Of a stretch of DNA of 64,000 nucleotides, positions 50,496 through 60,423 are shown piece after piece (the stretch's first letter is position 1; each line of letters begins with the position of its first letter). The notes beneath the pieces are model-generated. The model made no database searches. It was not told where the DNA came from and saw only the letters and a list, made by a program, of their open reading frames with translations. The translations under genes were made by a program, and so were the position numbers. The DNA comes from Pyxicephalus adspersus (lineage: Eukaryota; Chordata; Amphibia; Anura; Pyxicephalidae). The stretch spans positions 125,813,423 through 125,877,422 of the forward strand of contig NC_092858.1 of NCBI RefSeq assembly GCF_032062135.1, given 5' to 3'.

Positions 50496-50501
50496 TTTAT
50501 T
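50496..50501 (-). terminator. Candidate poly(A) signal of the RING locus
   Basis: On the minus strand AATAAA followed by GCTCCCAAGCC lies about 270 bases after the last splice-bounded segment of the RING-H2 locus. It could end that transcript. AATAAA is frequent in AT-rich DNA, so this rests on position only. Confidence 0.3.
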
Positions 50502-50767
50502 GACAGGCGTGGGGGTGCCCTGAAATACTTGGATTCCTGAAAAAAAGGAAGGGGCCAAGAGTGAGTGTCCCCTTCCCTTTGGCAAAAGCAGACCCCTGGC
50601 TGTACCTAGTGGAGGACCTTATCCCCACAATGTTGTTGTTGAGGTTTACGAGTGAGGGGTGTAGTAAAGTCCTAAAAAGAATGAACCCGCCACCACATTG
50701 GAAGAAAATATATTTATTTCCTCATTTTTATTTTATTTATTTACTTTATTTTTTAAGTAATATTTAC

Positions 50768-50925
50768 CTTTTTGCCGGAGTCAGGAAAATACAAAATCCA
50801 GGGATCTCCATAGATTTGATCCCATGCAGACTGATCCAGGGCTGGTTGTTCCTGATGACAGGAGCCCCAGTCAACTGTGAGTATTTGTTCTTATAATCTT
50901 TTCTCATCTGGATGGTTTCCTTGCC
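50768..50925 (-). CDS. Candidate downstream exon of the RING locus
   Basis: On the minus strand the segment is preceded by a strong acceptor (GTTTTTTGTTTTCTGCAG) and followed by a donor (GGCAAAAAG then GTAAATATT). It is 158 bases, with one frame fully open and the other two closed within 33 bases. The open frame gives 52 residues starting GKETIQMRKDYKNKYSQLTG and continuing with APVIRNNQPWISLHGIKS; I do not recognise it. It joins in phase 0 to the RING exon ending at 51291, which supports a spliced product that skips the segment at 50996-51193. Confidence 0.4.
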
Positions 50926-50995
50926 CTGCAGAAAACAAAAAACACTTATTAGAGTTATTGATGAAGGAATTCAAAATAAATGATACAACACATAC

Positions 50996-51193
50996 CTGAA
51001 TGGTTGGTTCCGATTGCAATGGAACCAACCAACAGATCCCCCTATGACTGTAGACTTGCTAACCAGATAGTTAGCTTTGGTACCAGTTGGATATAAAGCT
51101 TGGTACGAGTTCTGTAAGGACAGTGAATGAAAATTCCACTTCCAATATTGTAGACCAAACAGTAACTCGCCGTACACCTTCAATGCCAATGTC
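50996..51193 (-). CDS. Candidate alternative exon with in-frame stop
   Basis: The acceptor TTTTTTCCCCAG and donor CATTCAG/GTATGT bound 198 bases (66 codons, phase-neutral). If joined to the RING exon in phase 0 it adds 40 residues (DIGIEGVRRVTVWSTILEVE...) and then meets TAA at 51071-51073, giving a short isoform. Its beginning (GACATTGGCATTGAAGG) and end (ACCATTCAG) resemble the last part of the RING exon (GACACCAACATTGAAGA ... ACCATTCAG), so it may be a partial exon duplication. Another frame (starting TTG) is open but mismatches the next exon's phase. Confidence 0.35.
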
Positions 51194-51290
51194 CTGGGGA
51201 AAAAATGATAATCTGTGTTAAAAAGAAATCAAAATAAATAATACATTCATGACCTGTTTTATAAAAAAGTGATAGCACTATGCTACATAC

Positions 51291-51764
51291 CTGAATGGTT
51301 GTAGGATCAATGTCTGGCTTCAAATCTTCAATGTTGGTGTCCTCATTGATATCAGGAACACAAGCCTGGCAGAGGGGACAGGTAGGCCTTTCCCTCAGCC
51401 ATGTGTTGATACAGGCCTGGTGGAATTCAAGTGCACAGGAGAGTTGTTCGGTTTGCTCTCCCTGTTGATACTCCATCAGGCAGATGCTGCAGCTTGGCTG
51501 ATCCTCAGTCTGTTGATCGTTGGCAGGGGGTGTCTGGTTGTTTTGGGATCCTGGATGGTATTCATCTCTGCAGCTGACTGGAGAACGGTTTCGGTCCCTT
51601 TGTGAGTTCAGACATCCTCTTCTTCTATGTCTTTCAGGCAGCTGATGTTCTAATACTGTGCCTCTGAGTGTAACTCTTGATCTGGTCCGATGAATATTGG
51701 CTTGCAGTGGCAAATATATATCGTTAATTATTTCTGAATGAGAGATGCTTCCCTCTAAATCCAT
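51291..51764 (-). CDS. RING-H2 finger protein exon (likely E3 ligase)
   Basis: A 158-codon exon starts at ATG 51764 in a strong context (A at -3, G at +4), with an in-frame TAA 30 bases upstream. It ends exactly at a splice donor (CATTCAG then GTATGT). The N-terminal 90 residues are Arg/Gln/Asn-rich and probably disordered. A RING-H2 domain spans about 92-132: Cys92, Cys95, Cys110, His115, Cys118, Cys129, Cys132, with Ile94, Trp122 and Pro130 at E2-contact positions. Spacing matches RNF6/RNF38/RNF44-type ligases, but the first zinc His is Leu112 (CALEFH where CxHEFH is expected). No membrane segment is seen. The gene could be a lineage-specific ligase, a ligase with altered zinc binding, or a young pseudogene. 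Family placement comes from motif reading only. Confidence 0.6.
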
Positions 51765-51929
51765 CTTTAGAGTGATCCCAACATCTAATATTTACCATAT
51801 CTTGCAAAAAAAAAAAAAAATAATCTCTATCATGTGGGTTTGTGAATTGAGCCTGAACACAGGAGTCCTGTGTTTAGGCTGAAAGCTTTCCTCAGTCAAT
51901 CAGTGAGCGGTAGAGGTCTTTAATGGGGA

Positions 51930-52120
51930 GACTTGTCCCCATTTAACCTCTAGTGCCACGGATCCCACACTGTTCCCAATGAATTTAACCACAGCCGCAT
52001 TCATTGAAAGATCACCGGCACTAGAGGTTAATTAACCTCTAGTGGCACGGATCGCACACTGTTCTCAATGAATGCGAGTCCCCATTTAACCTCTAGTGCC
52101 TGGGGATCCTTGTCATTGTG
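51930..52120. repeat. Inverted and tandem CCTCTAGTG repeat
   Basis: TTAACCTCTAGTGCCACGG plus ATCCCACACTGTTCCCAATG occurs twice (about 51946 and 52033) and TTAACCTCTAGTGCC again near 52088. In the middle, 52019-52044 is a perfect 26-base palindrome centred on GAGGTTAATTAACCTC. The block lies between the RING exon and its candidate promoter, so it may be 5' untranslated or intronic sequence, or a small inserted foldback element. Confidence 0.7.
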
Positions 52121-52408
52121 GGATAACCTGTAAAAAAATAAAAGTTAGTTACACAAATCACACACAATGAATAACTTACTTTAACATTCAATTTAAATAC
52201 ATTTTTTACACATGAATTTGCTCCATCGAGTCCCGTGTTTTTCGGGTCTATCCGAATTCGAACAGCCATATTCAGGTCGAATATAAAGACAACACCAATA
52301 CTAATCTACACTAATACTAATACTAACTACCAATCCCCAAAGATACCAAAAGTGACATTAAACCATTTAAATATTATCCTTTGTGCTTCTAGTTTTATAT
52401 TTTCCTAC

Positions 52409-52458
52409 CTGTTTGGCCTATATTTTCTTACACGTAAACTGCCTCTCCGTGTTGGCAT
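52409..52458 (-). CDS. Possible first exon of the RING locus (weak)
   Basis: On the minus strand an ATG with A at -3 opens MPTRRGSLRVRKYRPN and runs into AACAG/GTAGGA, a splice-donor match. I could not join its phase to the RING frame through any good acceptor, so it may instead be an untranslated exon with an upstream frame or chance. It lies about 110 bases downstream of a TATA-like and CCAAT box. Confidence 0.25.
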
Positions 52459-52565
52459 CCTAATGATATAAGATGCTCTTGTAGACGATTCAGCTAAATC
52501 GGAAAAAGAAAACTGAAATCTGCAGAAAATCTCAGACAAAGTGCATAGAGATGCTTTCACAGTCG

Positions 52566-52642
52566 CCTCTAAATAGCATGTAAGAAATAGTCACAGTGTC
52601 AGTTGGTTTACACCTGTTGCCCTTAGCTAACTGGCCAATGGC
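52566..52642 (-). promoter_or_regulatory. Candidate CCAAT/TATA promoter of the RING locus
   Basis: On the minus strand a CCAAT-family motif (GCCATTGGCC, about 52632-52641) is followed about 60 bases later by TATTTAGA (about 52568-52575), with an expected start near 52540. CCAAT to TATA spacing is normal for vertebrate promoters. There is no CpG island, which would fit tissue-restricted expression. Confidence 0.3.
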
Positions 52643-52989
52643 AATGCCCAACTGAAAAATGGCAGTTATTTGTCTGTGAAAGGAGGTCAGCCTGTCAGCA
52701 CCAGGCCTTATAATGCAGAGGCTGAAAAATAAAGATTCTTATGAGGATGTTAAAGCTTTGTGAAATATTTTCCAATGTTTTTAAAAAGGAAGCTTACTGA
52801 GAAATGTAAACTCCCACACAATTTGAGTAAATATGTGCAGGGGGTCCCTTTCACAAAGAACTCTGAATCTCAGAAAAGTATAATATTTTGAATATCCGCT
52901 CCCCCTTTTGCTGGCATTCCACTGGATTTGTATCAGGTTGTATAGAGACTAATGTTAAGTGTTTAGGGTGTCTTGTGGAAAACACCTAT

Positions 52990-53318
52990 AGAATCCTTAC
53001 GCACAAGCATCTTAGTCCTGACAATTGTACGTGATATTTTCTAATTTTAGTCATTTGAAATTTATAATTAGAGACTTTGTACCCAGGTAGGCACAACATT
53101 TTTTTTATATTATGGACCTGCACAAGCATTGTTCCATATTGGTCTGACATTAAAAACCTTCTTTCTTGACTGGCTGATATTCCAGTCATGCTTGAACCTT
53201 GGCCCACCAATTGAATGTGGGTCCTGAAAAACCTTGACGATGACTTGACACCACTGATAATGTCTTTTGGGGTGAAACTTTTTGGGAGGAGTTTCCTTAC
53301 TGCGTGTGATATTAGCAC
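52990..53318 (+). repeat. Possible Penelope-like dispersed repeat
   Basis: CACTGATAATGTCTTTTGGG, GTGAAACTTTTTGGGAGGAG has the form of the GGTGAAACGCGTNGG phrase at Penelope-like element ends, with the CpGs decayed. It abuts the TTAA foldback element on the right. The 132-codon minus-strand frame over this region has no supporting motif. Confidence 0.35.
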
Positions 53319-53323
53319 TTTAA

Positions 53324-54376
53324 CCTTCCTAGCGGTCTGATTCTGGCTGTATTTCCAAGCAAAAAGCGGTACCATTTTTTGCATGGAAATTTATTTTACA
53401 TTGTAGGCCTATAATTCCTAAGCTTAACTCACTGACACATGTCTAATAGTATATTAATTTATTAAACTTAATTTTAAACTTAAAAAAATACCATAAAATC
53501 TGTTAAAAATAAAAAAGAATGTATAAAGTAATATAACTGTACAGCAGCATATAAAATATATATATATATATAATATAGTTATATATATGTAAATATATTA
53601 TATAAATATTTCTTTGTATTGGACTCAGTACAGCTATTTTGTATTGAATCCAATACAAAATTGTTTGAATTTCCCGTCGCTAAGTCCTGGCTGCACCGAC
53701 GCATGCACCGACGTCACCGGGAAACCCCATAGGACCTCTCTGCACTTCACGGCTGGAGATCGGAGGAGGGAGACGTGTCCCCAGGACCTGCGGGAAACAG
53801 CAGGACGCTGGGGGACAGGGACTGAACAAGGTAGGTGTTTTTTTCACTTTTTTCTGCTTTTAGGTACCACAAGTCTGACTCAGAAATACCAATTTTTGCA
53901 TGTAAGATCCACCCCGAGTCCAACTTGGGAATACCACTATGGGGGTTTATCCTTTGGGATAACCTGGTTACTGCACTCAAATAACCTCCTTAGCAGTAAT
54001 CCCAAGTGTGGCTCGGGGTGAATTATCTATACCAAAAGCGGTAACCCCGAGCCACACTCAGGGGAGTTTAAACAGCTCACCTGGTAAGCGGTGCCCGAGG
54101 TGTCCTCCAGCAGTGCTGTGGCGTCCTCCAGTGATGCCCAGCATCTTCCACCCCTGGCGATGCCAGCCAGGCATCTGTGTAACCTGGCGATCTACATCCC
54201 CGGCGTGTGAACGTTGGGGACGCAAGGCCAGGGAAGCAGATGCCGGCCGGGCATCTGCTTGTGAGCGTGTAGCTGGGGGGCGAGACCAGGTGGGAAATGT
54301 AAAATACTAAGTATTTTTGTAAAATACTAAGTACTTTTACATTTAAAAATTCCTAGTATGCATACCGTCAGGGAGG
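53324..54376. mobile_element. TTAA-flanked foldback element (piggyBac-like), copy 1
   Basis: The ends are CCTTCCTAGCGGT and, complemented, CCTCCCTGACGGT. Both sides are flanked by TTAA (53320-53323 and 54377-54380), the piggyBac target. The interior contains hairpins: TTTGTATTGAATCCAATACA; GAGTCCAACTTGGG; and GTGTGGCTCGGGGTG facing the CCCCGAGCCACAC-type phrase. The right half is GC-rich with several inverted GCATCTG/CAGATGC words. No transposase. The 135- and 100-codon frames are compositional. Related pieces are at 54690 and 55186 (reverse). Confidence 0.7.
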
Positions 54377-54689
54377 TTAATAGTACGCATACGTCTTTTT
54401 TTTAGGTACTTAAAAAATGGTTTTTCACCATTAGTGGTTCCATGTATGTTTTTCTATGCAGTATCAACACATTCACTAGAGATGGGCGGTTAATTTCTGT
54501 CTGGATTGATATGTCTAAGAGCGGTACATTGTCTTTCATGAAAATTTTTTTTACAGTATAATATAATAGTATGAATATAAAAGTTTGAAACACAAAATTA
54601 TGTCAAAAACATAAATTAAATATATTTAAAAAAAATAAATTTAATAATACATTTAATAATATACTTTAACATGATATTGGGGGACAGAT

Positions 54690-54826
54690 AGAGGAAGAAG
54701 ATGCATCCAGAGGATGGCAGGAGCCTGGAGAACGCCGATGTGACCAGGTAAGGGTTTGTTTTTTACTTTTTTAACTACTGCTTTCAGCTCCCCGAGCCAC
54801 ACTCAGGCTTACCGCTGGGGAGGTTA
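54690..54826 (+). mobile_element. TTAA foldback element, partial copy 2
   Basis: CACTTTTTTCTGCTTTT-like text (here TTTTTTAACTACTGCTTTCA), then CCCCGAGCCACACTCAGGCT and TACCGCTGGGGAGGTTA, reproduces internal and right-end phrases of the element ending at 54376. The left end is missing or rearranged. Confidence 0.6.
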
Positions 54827-54835
54827 CGTATCGTG

Positions 54836-55185
54836 AGTGCTACCCTGTTTCCACAAAATAAGCCCTAGCATGATTTTTCTGTATTTTTGAGGATGCTCTA
54901 AAAATAAACCCTACCCCCAAAATAAGCTACAATATAAATAAATACATGGAAAAGAGGTGCTCATTTAAGGAAAGTGCTATTGCTAGACATGAGAAATTGA
55001 GGCCAATGCTTCTAAAGGAAATGGAGTCACAAAAAAATCAGGATGGAATTCAGGGTTTGGAGAGTTATGATGATGTTCCAGAACGTGATGACTATATTTG
55101 AATAAATGTTTGTTTTTTTCAGGAATAAATGTTGATTGTTGTTCGTGCAAAAATAAGACATCCACTGAAAATAACCCTAAAAAAC
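54836..55185 (+). mobile_element. Dispersed repeat with AAAATAAGMC ends
   Basis: CCCTGTTTCCACAAAATAAG at the left, AAAATAAACCCTACCCCCAA, and AAAATAAGACATCCACTGAA then AATAACCCT at the right form short direct repeats of AAAATAAGMC. This phrase is common in dispersed repeats of frogs and fish. The middle (GTTATGATGATGTTCCAGAA) has a short Asp/Glu-rich frame, probably remnant coding sequence. I cannot assign the superfamily. Confidence 0.5.
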
Positions 55186-55637
55186 AACCCACTTACCTTG
55201 CTGTGTCGGTCCCCTGTCCGTCCTCTTCGATCTCCAGCCATGAAGTGCAGAGATGATCTCCAGGGGTTTCCCAGGGACATTGGTCCATTCGTCAGTGCGG
55301 GCGGGAGGATCGGCGGGAAATTTAAATAATTTTGTATTGGATTCAATACAAAATAGCTGTATTGAGTCCAATACAAAGAAATTTTCATATAATATGTATA
55401 TAATTATATTATTTATATTATATATGCTACTGTACACTTACATTACATTATTTTTTTAACAGATTTTTGTGTTTTTTTATTTGAAGTTTATTAATAAATT
55501 GATTAAATATTGGACATATTTTGGTGAGTTATGCCTAAGAATTATAGCCTACAATGTAAAAAAAAGTTCCATGCAAAAGAAAAAAAAATGTAACACTTTG
55601 CATGGAAATTTGGACAGAATTAGAACACTAGGGGGGT
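55186..55637 (-). mobile_element. TTAA foldback element, reversed copy 3
   Basis: Read on the minus strand it starts next to TTAA (55638-55641) as ACCCCCCTAGTGTTCTAATT and continues with TTCCATGCAAAGTG, TACATTGTAGGCTATAATTC, TTTGTATTGGACTCAATACA and CATCTCTGCACTTCATGGC. That is the same order as the left half of copy 1 at 53324. It therefore faces copy 1 in inverted orientation. The right-hand frames (66-89 codons) are by-products. Confidence 0.65.
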
Positions 55638-55919
55638 TTAACATTATTATATATACCATCACTCTGCATTTGTAACATTTGTATCTTATTGCTCTATACC
55701 GACTATCTGTACTTGTATTTGTCATATTAGAAATATGCATTTGTATCTTTTGAGTGTTGGTGACTCATCTGTTTTAAAATTGCTAAGTAATTCCATTGTA
55801 TTCTATAACAATAAGATAAATATATTCCAAAGTTTTGTAAATGGCAACAAGCCCAAGTGTAAAACTGCTATCTGTCTACTTTAAGGTAGCATACAGTACT
55901 TTATTCAAAAACCTTTTAA

Positions 55920-56110
55920 ATCTTTCCAAAAGGTAATCCCATCGTGGGACCTTGGATTGAAAGGAAAAGCTTTCGGCATCATTTTGGCAAAGGTTCAAAC
56001 TTCTTAAAAAGCTTTAGGTTTTTGCACCATGGTAAAGGTTCAGTTGTGCTGTGGGGTCACATTGTCTGCCTAGCAGGAGTTAAACAGCAAATAATTGAGG
56101 TAAGAACATG
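55920..56110 (+). pseudogene. Tc1-like transposase fragment
   Basis: One frame reads WIERKSFRHHFGKGSNF and then HHGKGSVVLWGHIVCLAGV. The second part matches the Tc1 transposase motif H-G-G-G-S-x-M-L-W-G-C-F between catalytic Asp residues. Only about 60 codons remain and the terminal repeats are not visible, so it is a dead fragment. Confidence 0.55.
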
Positions 56111-56129
56111 TCTGTTATTCCTGTGAGTT

Positions 56130-57785
56130 GCAGTGACACCTCAGACATATGTGATCTTGTACATTTGCACCCTAAATGTAGATATTTTCAAGTGCAAGGC
56201 TTCAATAGTTCAATGTTATCACTCTTTTTGGTGATATTAAGTATGACTTCCTTTTTCTGATTTTTATACCTTATCAGCAACTTGTAATTTCCTTTATGTT
56301 ATTTTTTCTTCTTTACTACCCTATTTACCTCTGTAGTGAACTATAATAGTTTTCTTTTTACTGACATATAATCTAGTTGCCTCCAAGATAGTCGACTTGT
56401 AAAAGTGCCTACTGATTACTGACTGCTGCCACTGTGACTCCAAACACTTTTTTAGAAATTCACCAATTTCGGCAGAATTTGTACTTTTGAAATCTGGGTT
56501 GTGTATTATGTTTTTCGTTCTTATTGTGATGTCAAACCAAAGACATTGATGATTACTAGAACCCAAATTTACTCATTTGTCAATATTAGGTATGAATCTT
56601 CAGAATATTATCTCCTCAGAAAATCCTTTCCATTCTTCCAGAATATCTCTGCTCCTTTTTGTAAGCACAGTTTAAAAGCTCTAGTTATTCTGACATGTTA
56701 AAGTCACCCATAATTAAACCTCCTTCTTCATTTTCATTTGAGTCATCTTGTCAATTAACAGGTTATCATAATCCTAAAACTGTCCTGGGGGCCTTTATGC
56801 TGCACAGCTCTTTAAGAAAAGATCCCTCTCTGGTGTGTGGGCAGACCCAGACGTTCTAAATTTATTCAATTGTTTCCTGAATTAAATTTGTTTTTCTAAT
56901 GGGAAAGCTTTATATATATTGTGTACTCTGGTTGACGGATTTCCCAGTCATTTAAATTAAAGTTTTTTCACCAGGCTTCTGTACTTAAAACAGTCCAAGA
57001 TATCTGTAAACATATGAGCTGTCAGTTCACATAGCTTATCACCTAAACTTTGAGCATTGGAGTGCATGGCACAACAACTACTGATATGTACTACTGATTT
57101 TTACTAACAGAATATTTTATCACATTTACAACCTTATTCACACTTGCTGGAAATTTATTAGATTTTACGCAGACATTTAACCACCGTTCATTTAATGCAG
57201 GGCCATTAAATACTTTTCTGTGCAGTAATCTGCAGTTACCACTAGTAAAATACTCCAGGTGTTTTGTTTTTTTATCCATATTTACCCTCCTGCCCTCGAA
57301 CAGCATATGTGTGTATTAGCATATGTAGTGTAATACCATTTATATGAATGGTCCTCTTACACTTTCACACATATTTATACACATGTGTTCTGCATCAATT
57401 AAATCTCTGCCCCCATTTCTCAAGTTTGTAAAAAACTTCTGAATTACATATTAAAAAACACAGTTTGCAAATAAAGTTTTTTTTTGTACATGCATTTAAA
57501 CTGAGAATTGTGAGATTGTGATTTCAGCACACATCATGATTACAGCACTTTATTTTCAGCAAACACTATGTGGTAATTTGTGCAATTTCAGATCTGCATA
57601 CATCACCACCAGTAAGGAAGGTAGGTAGGAAGGAAGTTTTTTCAGCTGATAATTGCATGTTGCCAGTCTTAAATGGAATATCAGGAACTCGTCCATAAAC
57701 TCACCCTACGTATTACCTTATTGAGGGTGTATCACTTGCATTTTAATCCCAAATCTCTGCCCTTTAAAGGAGTCAGGGTGCAATA
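56130..57785. other. No recognised feature
   Basis: AT-rich DNA without a splice-supported frame. A short AGGTAGGTAGGAAGGAAG run lies near 57620. Confidence 0.5.
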
Positions 57786-57793
57786 AGTAAGTA

Positions 57794-58091
57794 CAGTTGA
57801 CAATCGAAAATCTGGCCATCGATTATCTGTTTCCTTCAGTTTCCCGGCATAAATTTCAGAGCGCATTTTCAATACAGGGACTGCAGTACACTGTTTGGCC
57901 ACTAATGTTTTAATGGTGCTGTTATGCAGAAACAGCTGTTAGGTCTTGCTTGCTACACTAAATACTGGCTGGGACGTCCCTGCTGCCTGTTCCCTGGAAC
58001 TGTGCCAGATGTCCGCGGTGCTGCGAGACAACATCTGGCACAGAGAGCACACCTCAGGTCTGGAGGTTGCCAGATTTTTGATTGTCAACTG
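57794..58091. mobile_element. pogo/Tigger-type MITE
   Basis: The left end CAGTTGACAATCGAAAATCT and the right end, complemented CAGTTGACAATCAAAAATCT, form an inverted repeat of about 24 bases with one mismatch, flanked by TA (57792-57793 and 58092-58093). The CAGTTGAC start, TA target and internal CATCGATTATCTG text fit pogo/Tigger elements. No transposase; the 80-codon frame starting at 57946 is incidental. Confidence 0.8.
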
Positions 58092-58379
58092 TACTAAGAA
58101 CTTCAAACTGGCCCTTTTGCCCAGATATATTCATTTTGTTATTTCAACCACTGTGCTTTCACTAATCACTACACTGTCACTACTATAGAGACCTCATTGT
58201 CCTCCACCATTTGTCAAATAAAAACCTGAATTCTGCGTATTTAGTGTACAAGAGTGATGACATGGTAAAAATCCTTTAGATTGGCTTGAGCAGATATGTA
58301 TTGGAGTGACAGTGGTGGACCAGATGTGGGGTTTGGTTACAGCAGTGGATCAGATGTGCAAACATTATAGTGATGTTGT

Positions 58380-58975
58380 ACGTTAGGGAGGGGAGTGCAA
58401 AGATTTACTTAACTCCATGTCTTTATGTAAAATGATGCATTACTGTGTGCACAACTGAACAAATTGTCTATTTCCTCCCACAAGGCTGAACCCTGCCAGA
58501 TTCCAGATCCTAAACTCAACTTCAGACCAGCCAGCCAGACCAGAATGTGGAACCAACCTTTACATCTTGTTGGTTTACTGGTTTAATAATTCCAAATGTA
58601 CCTTTCCTCCTTTTACCTGTACTTGTATTGATTTTGAAGTTCTGATGTTAGAGTTCCTTTTAGTTCTGTACATCCATTTCATTCCACCATGCTCTCCTCT
58701 CCCCATCCTCTGTACCCCTTCCCAACCATATCTTCTCCTAGTCAATGTTGCAGTTCCACTTTATCTGTTCTCGGGTTATATTATAAATCACTTTGCAGTT
58801 TAGTTTGCTTTTTGTACTCCCAAAATATATTAAAGATTTTTGAAAGATAACATTTTACAATGACATTAGTAATGGTATATTTTTCCTTACGTTTAATGGA
58901 GCCTTGCTGAGTTATCTCCAATAAAAAGACACGGTACCATGTTTTATGATGTTAGGGTAGAACTCTATATGATAG
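58380..58975 (+). repeat. Diverged ~0.6-kb repeat, copy 1
   Basis: GCAAAGATTTAC, AACTCCATG, GATGCATTACTGTGTGCACA, ACAAATTGTCTATTTC, CAGACCAGCCA, then TTGCTGAGTTATCTCC and AGAACTCTAT occur in the same order as at 61350-61860, with substitutions and indels. Copy 1 lacks the MITE present in copy 2. It could be an old local duplication or two insertions of one large repeat. Confidence 0.5.
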
Positions 58976-59029
58976 CTTACCTATGTTTTAACAGAGCCCC
59001 GGGCTAGCAAAAAAAAGTCAAAGAGGTGT

Positions 59030-59160
59030 AAATATAAAGAAGTAAATCTGATATTCCCTGGGGGAGGATCATATTTGCCACTAAAACATTTGAACTTAGA
59101 AGATCTTCCACCATGGAATGTTTCAGTTAATGTCAGATTTATTTTTAAAATAGACGCCTT
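59030..59160. mobile_element. Foldback MITE D, copy 2
   Basis: AGTAAATCTGATATTCCCTG faces GAATGTTTCAGTTAATGTCA then GATTTA, with GGGGGAGGATCA facing GATCTTCCACCA. The order is the same as at 61373-61497 and 43239-43390. Confidence 0.6.
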
Positions 59161-59429
59161 ACAATGCAAGTTTAATTTTAAAAATTCTACTCCTTCCTTA
59201 TCATATCCAAAAGATGTATGGATGACCATTTAGAGGCTTCTGCTTTCCTTGCATTGCTTTGGACACAACAGATATTAATGAGACCTGTCTGCATTGAACG
59301 TCGAAAAAATAAAAGCAGGGCCTGCTGAGTATGTCTTTGGGTTTAAGGGAAACTTTGCAGCAAAAATTGATTTATTTCTTTAATTAAGATTTTCATTTGC
59401 ATTTTGTATTTTTGGTTGTAGTTGTTAGG

Positions 59430-59830
59430 ACTAAGCCCCCTTGCAGTTGACGCAGGATTACCTGAGGTGCAGAGCCTCCCTGTCTTCACCAGAGCACCCT
59501 GCAAGGGAAGATGGGCTGGTGACCCTAGTGGCAACTGGACTACTTTGCTGCAGGGAGAACACCAGGTCGTGGCCACCAGGATCTCCCCACCAAGGGCTTC
59601 GGTGTGGGGACAACTAAGATCAGCTACTGAGTAGGATGACAGTGAGAGGCAAGGTCAGGTGGCAGGCAAGCATAGTCATGCACAGATCAGGAATCCAAAG
59701 AGATACAATATAGTGGAGTGTACCTGAGCAAGTCTCAGGTAACAAGGCTGGGGATCCAGCAACCAGAGCAAGGAACCAGGGAGGTAAAAAAAGGCTAGCA
59801 GCCAAAAACAGGACGAGGTTTGAACCAGGA
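59430..59830 (-). mobile_element. Possible LTR/5' region of gypsy-like element
   Basis: Plus-strand text rich in GGTCAGGTGGCAGGCAAGCA, CAGATCAGGAATCCAAAGAG, CAGGTAACAAGG and GGCTAGCAGCC is the style of internal/LTR sequence of amphibian Ty3/gypsy elements read in reverse. No gag, pol or paired LTR was found, so this is tentative. Confidence 0.3.
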
Positions 59831-59849
59831 ACATACCTCTTCAGACCCT

Positions 59850-60423
59850 TTTTAAAGCCATTAGGCCTTTTGGGATAGTATAGGCCTTACTTTGGAGAGA
59901 GGTACCCTTTTTGGTCATGGGGTCTTTTGGGGTGCCAGTGTACTGTAGACAATCATTTTGGGGTAGAGGTGTCTTTTTTGGGGCATTTGATCGTTTGTGA
60001 TATTGTAGTTCTCCCTTAATTGAAGGGCATCTTTTATGGTCACTGGGGATAATGTAGGCCATTTTTGATAAAGGTGTGCACTTTCTGGTCTTTGTTTGTT
60101 TTGGGGAAATAATGTAGATCATTTTAGGGAGGGGTACCCTTTTGTCATTAGGTTTTTTGAAATGATGTAGGCCTTTTTTGGGGGAGGGATTCCTTTTTGA
60201 TCAATGGGTCTTTGGGATAGTGTAAGCCCTTTATTTTGGAATGGGTTCATTTTGGTCTTTTGGGAAATCTAAGTAGAAGTTTTTTTGGGGAAGAGGGTGC
60301 TCCTTTTTGTTTTTTGTATCCTGTATGCCTTTTTGGAGGGAAGGGTGCTATCTTTGGCCACTGGGACTTCTGGGGGAATGGGTACACTTTCTTAATATTG
60401 GGTCTTTTAGGATAGTGTAGATA
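59850..60423. repeat. ~57-bp degenerate minisatellite
   Basis: Units of the form GGGTCTTTTGGGATAGTGTA, GGCCTTTTTTGGGGGAGGGG, TACCCTTTTGGTCATT recur about every 55-60 bases (GTAGGCC/GTAGATC/GTAAGCC at about 59882, 60056, 60113, 60165 and 60220). There are around ten units. The last unit is cut at GATAGTGTAGATA by the MITE starting at 60424. The 93-codon minus-strand frame with its repeated KKG/PKGL pattern is a translation of the array. Confidence 0.8.

Noticed and set aside
50561..50896. 111-codon plus-strand frame
   Set aside because: It is antisense to a segment with better splice sites on the minus strand; its middle is an A/T-rich Phe/Tyr/Leu stretch without a family motif.
51420..51605. 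61-codon plus-strand frame opposite the RING exon
   Set aside because: Antisense shadow of the RING-H2 coding sequence.
51764..52409. Joining MPTRRGSLRVRKYRPN to the RING protein
   Set aside because: No credible acceptor gives a matching phase; forcing a junction would need a weak AG inside the coding sequence.
53614..54310. 135- and 100-codon plus-strand frames
   Set aside because: They are contained in a TTAA-flanked foldback element whose other copies do not keep the frames.
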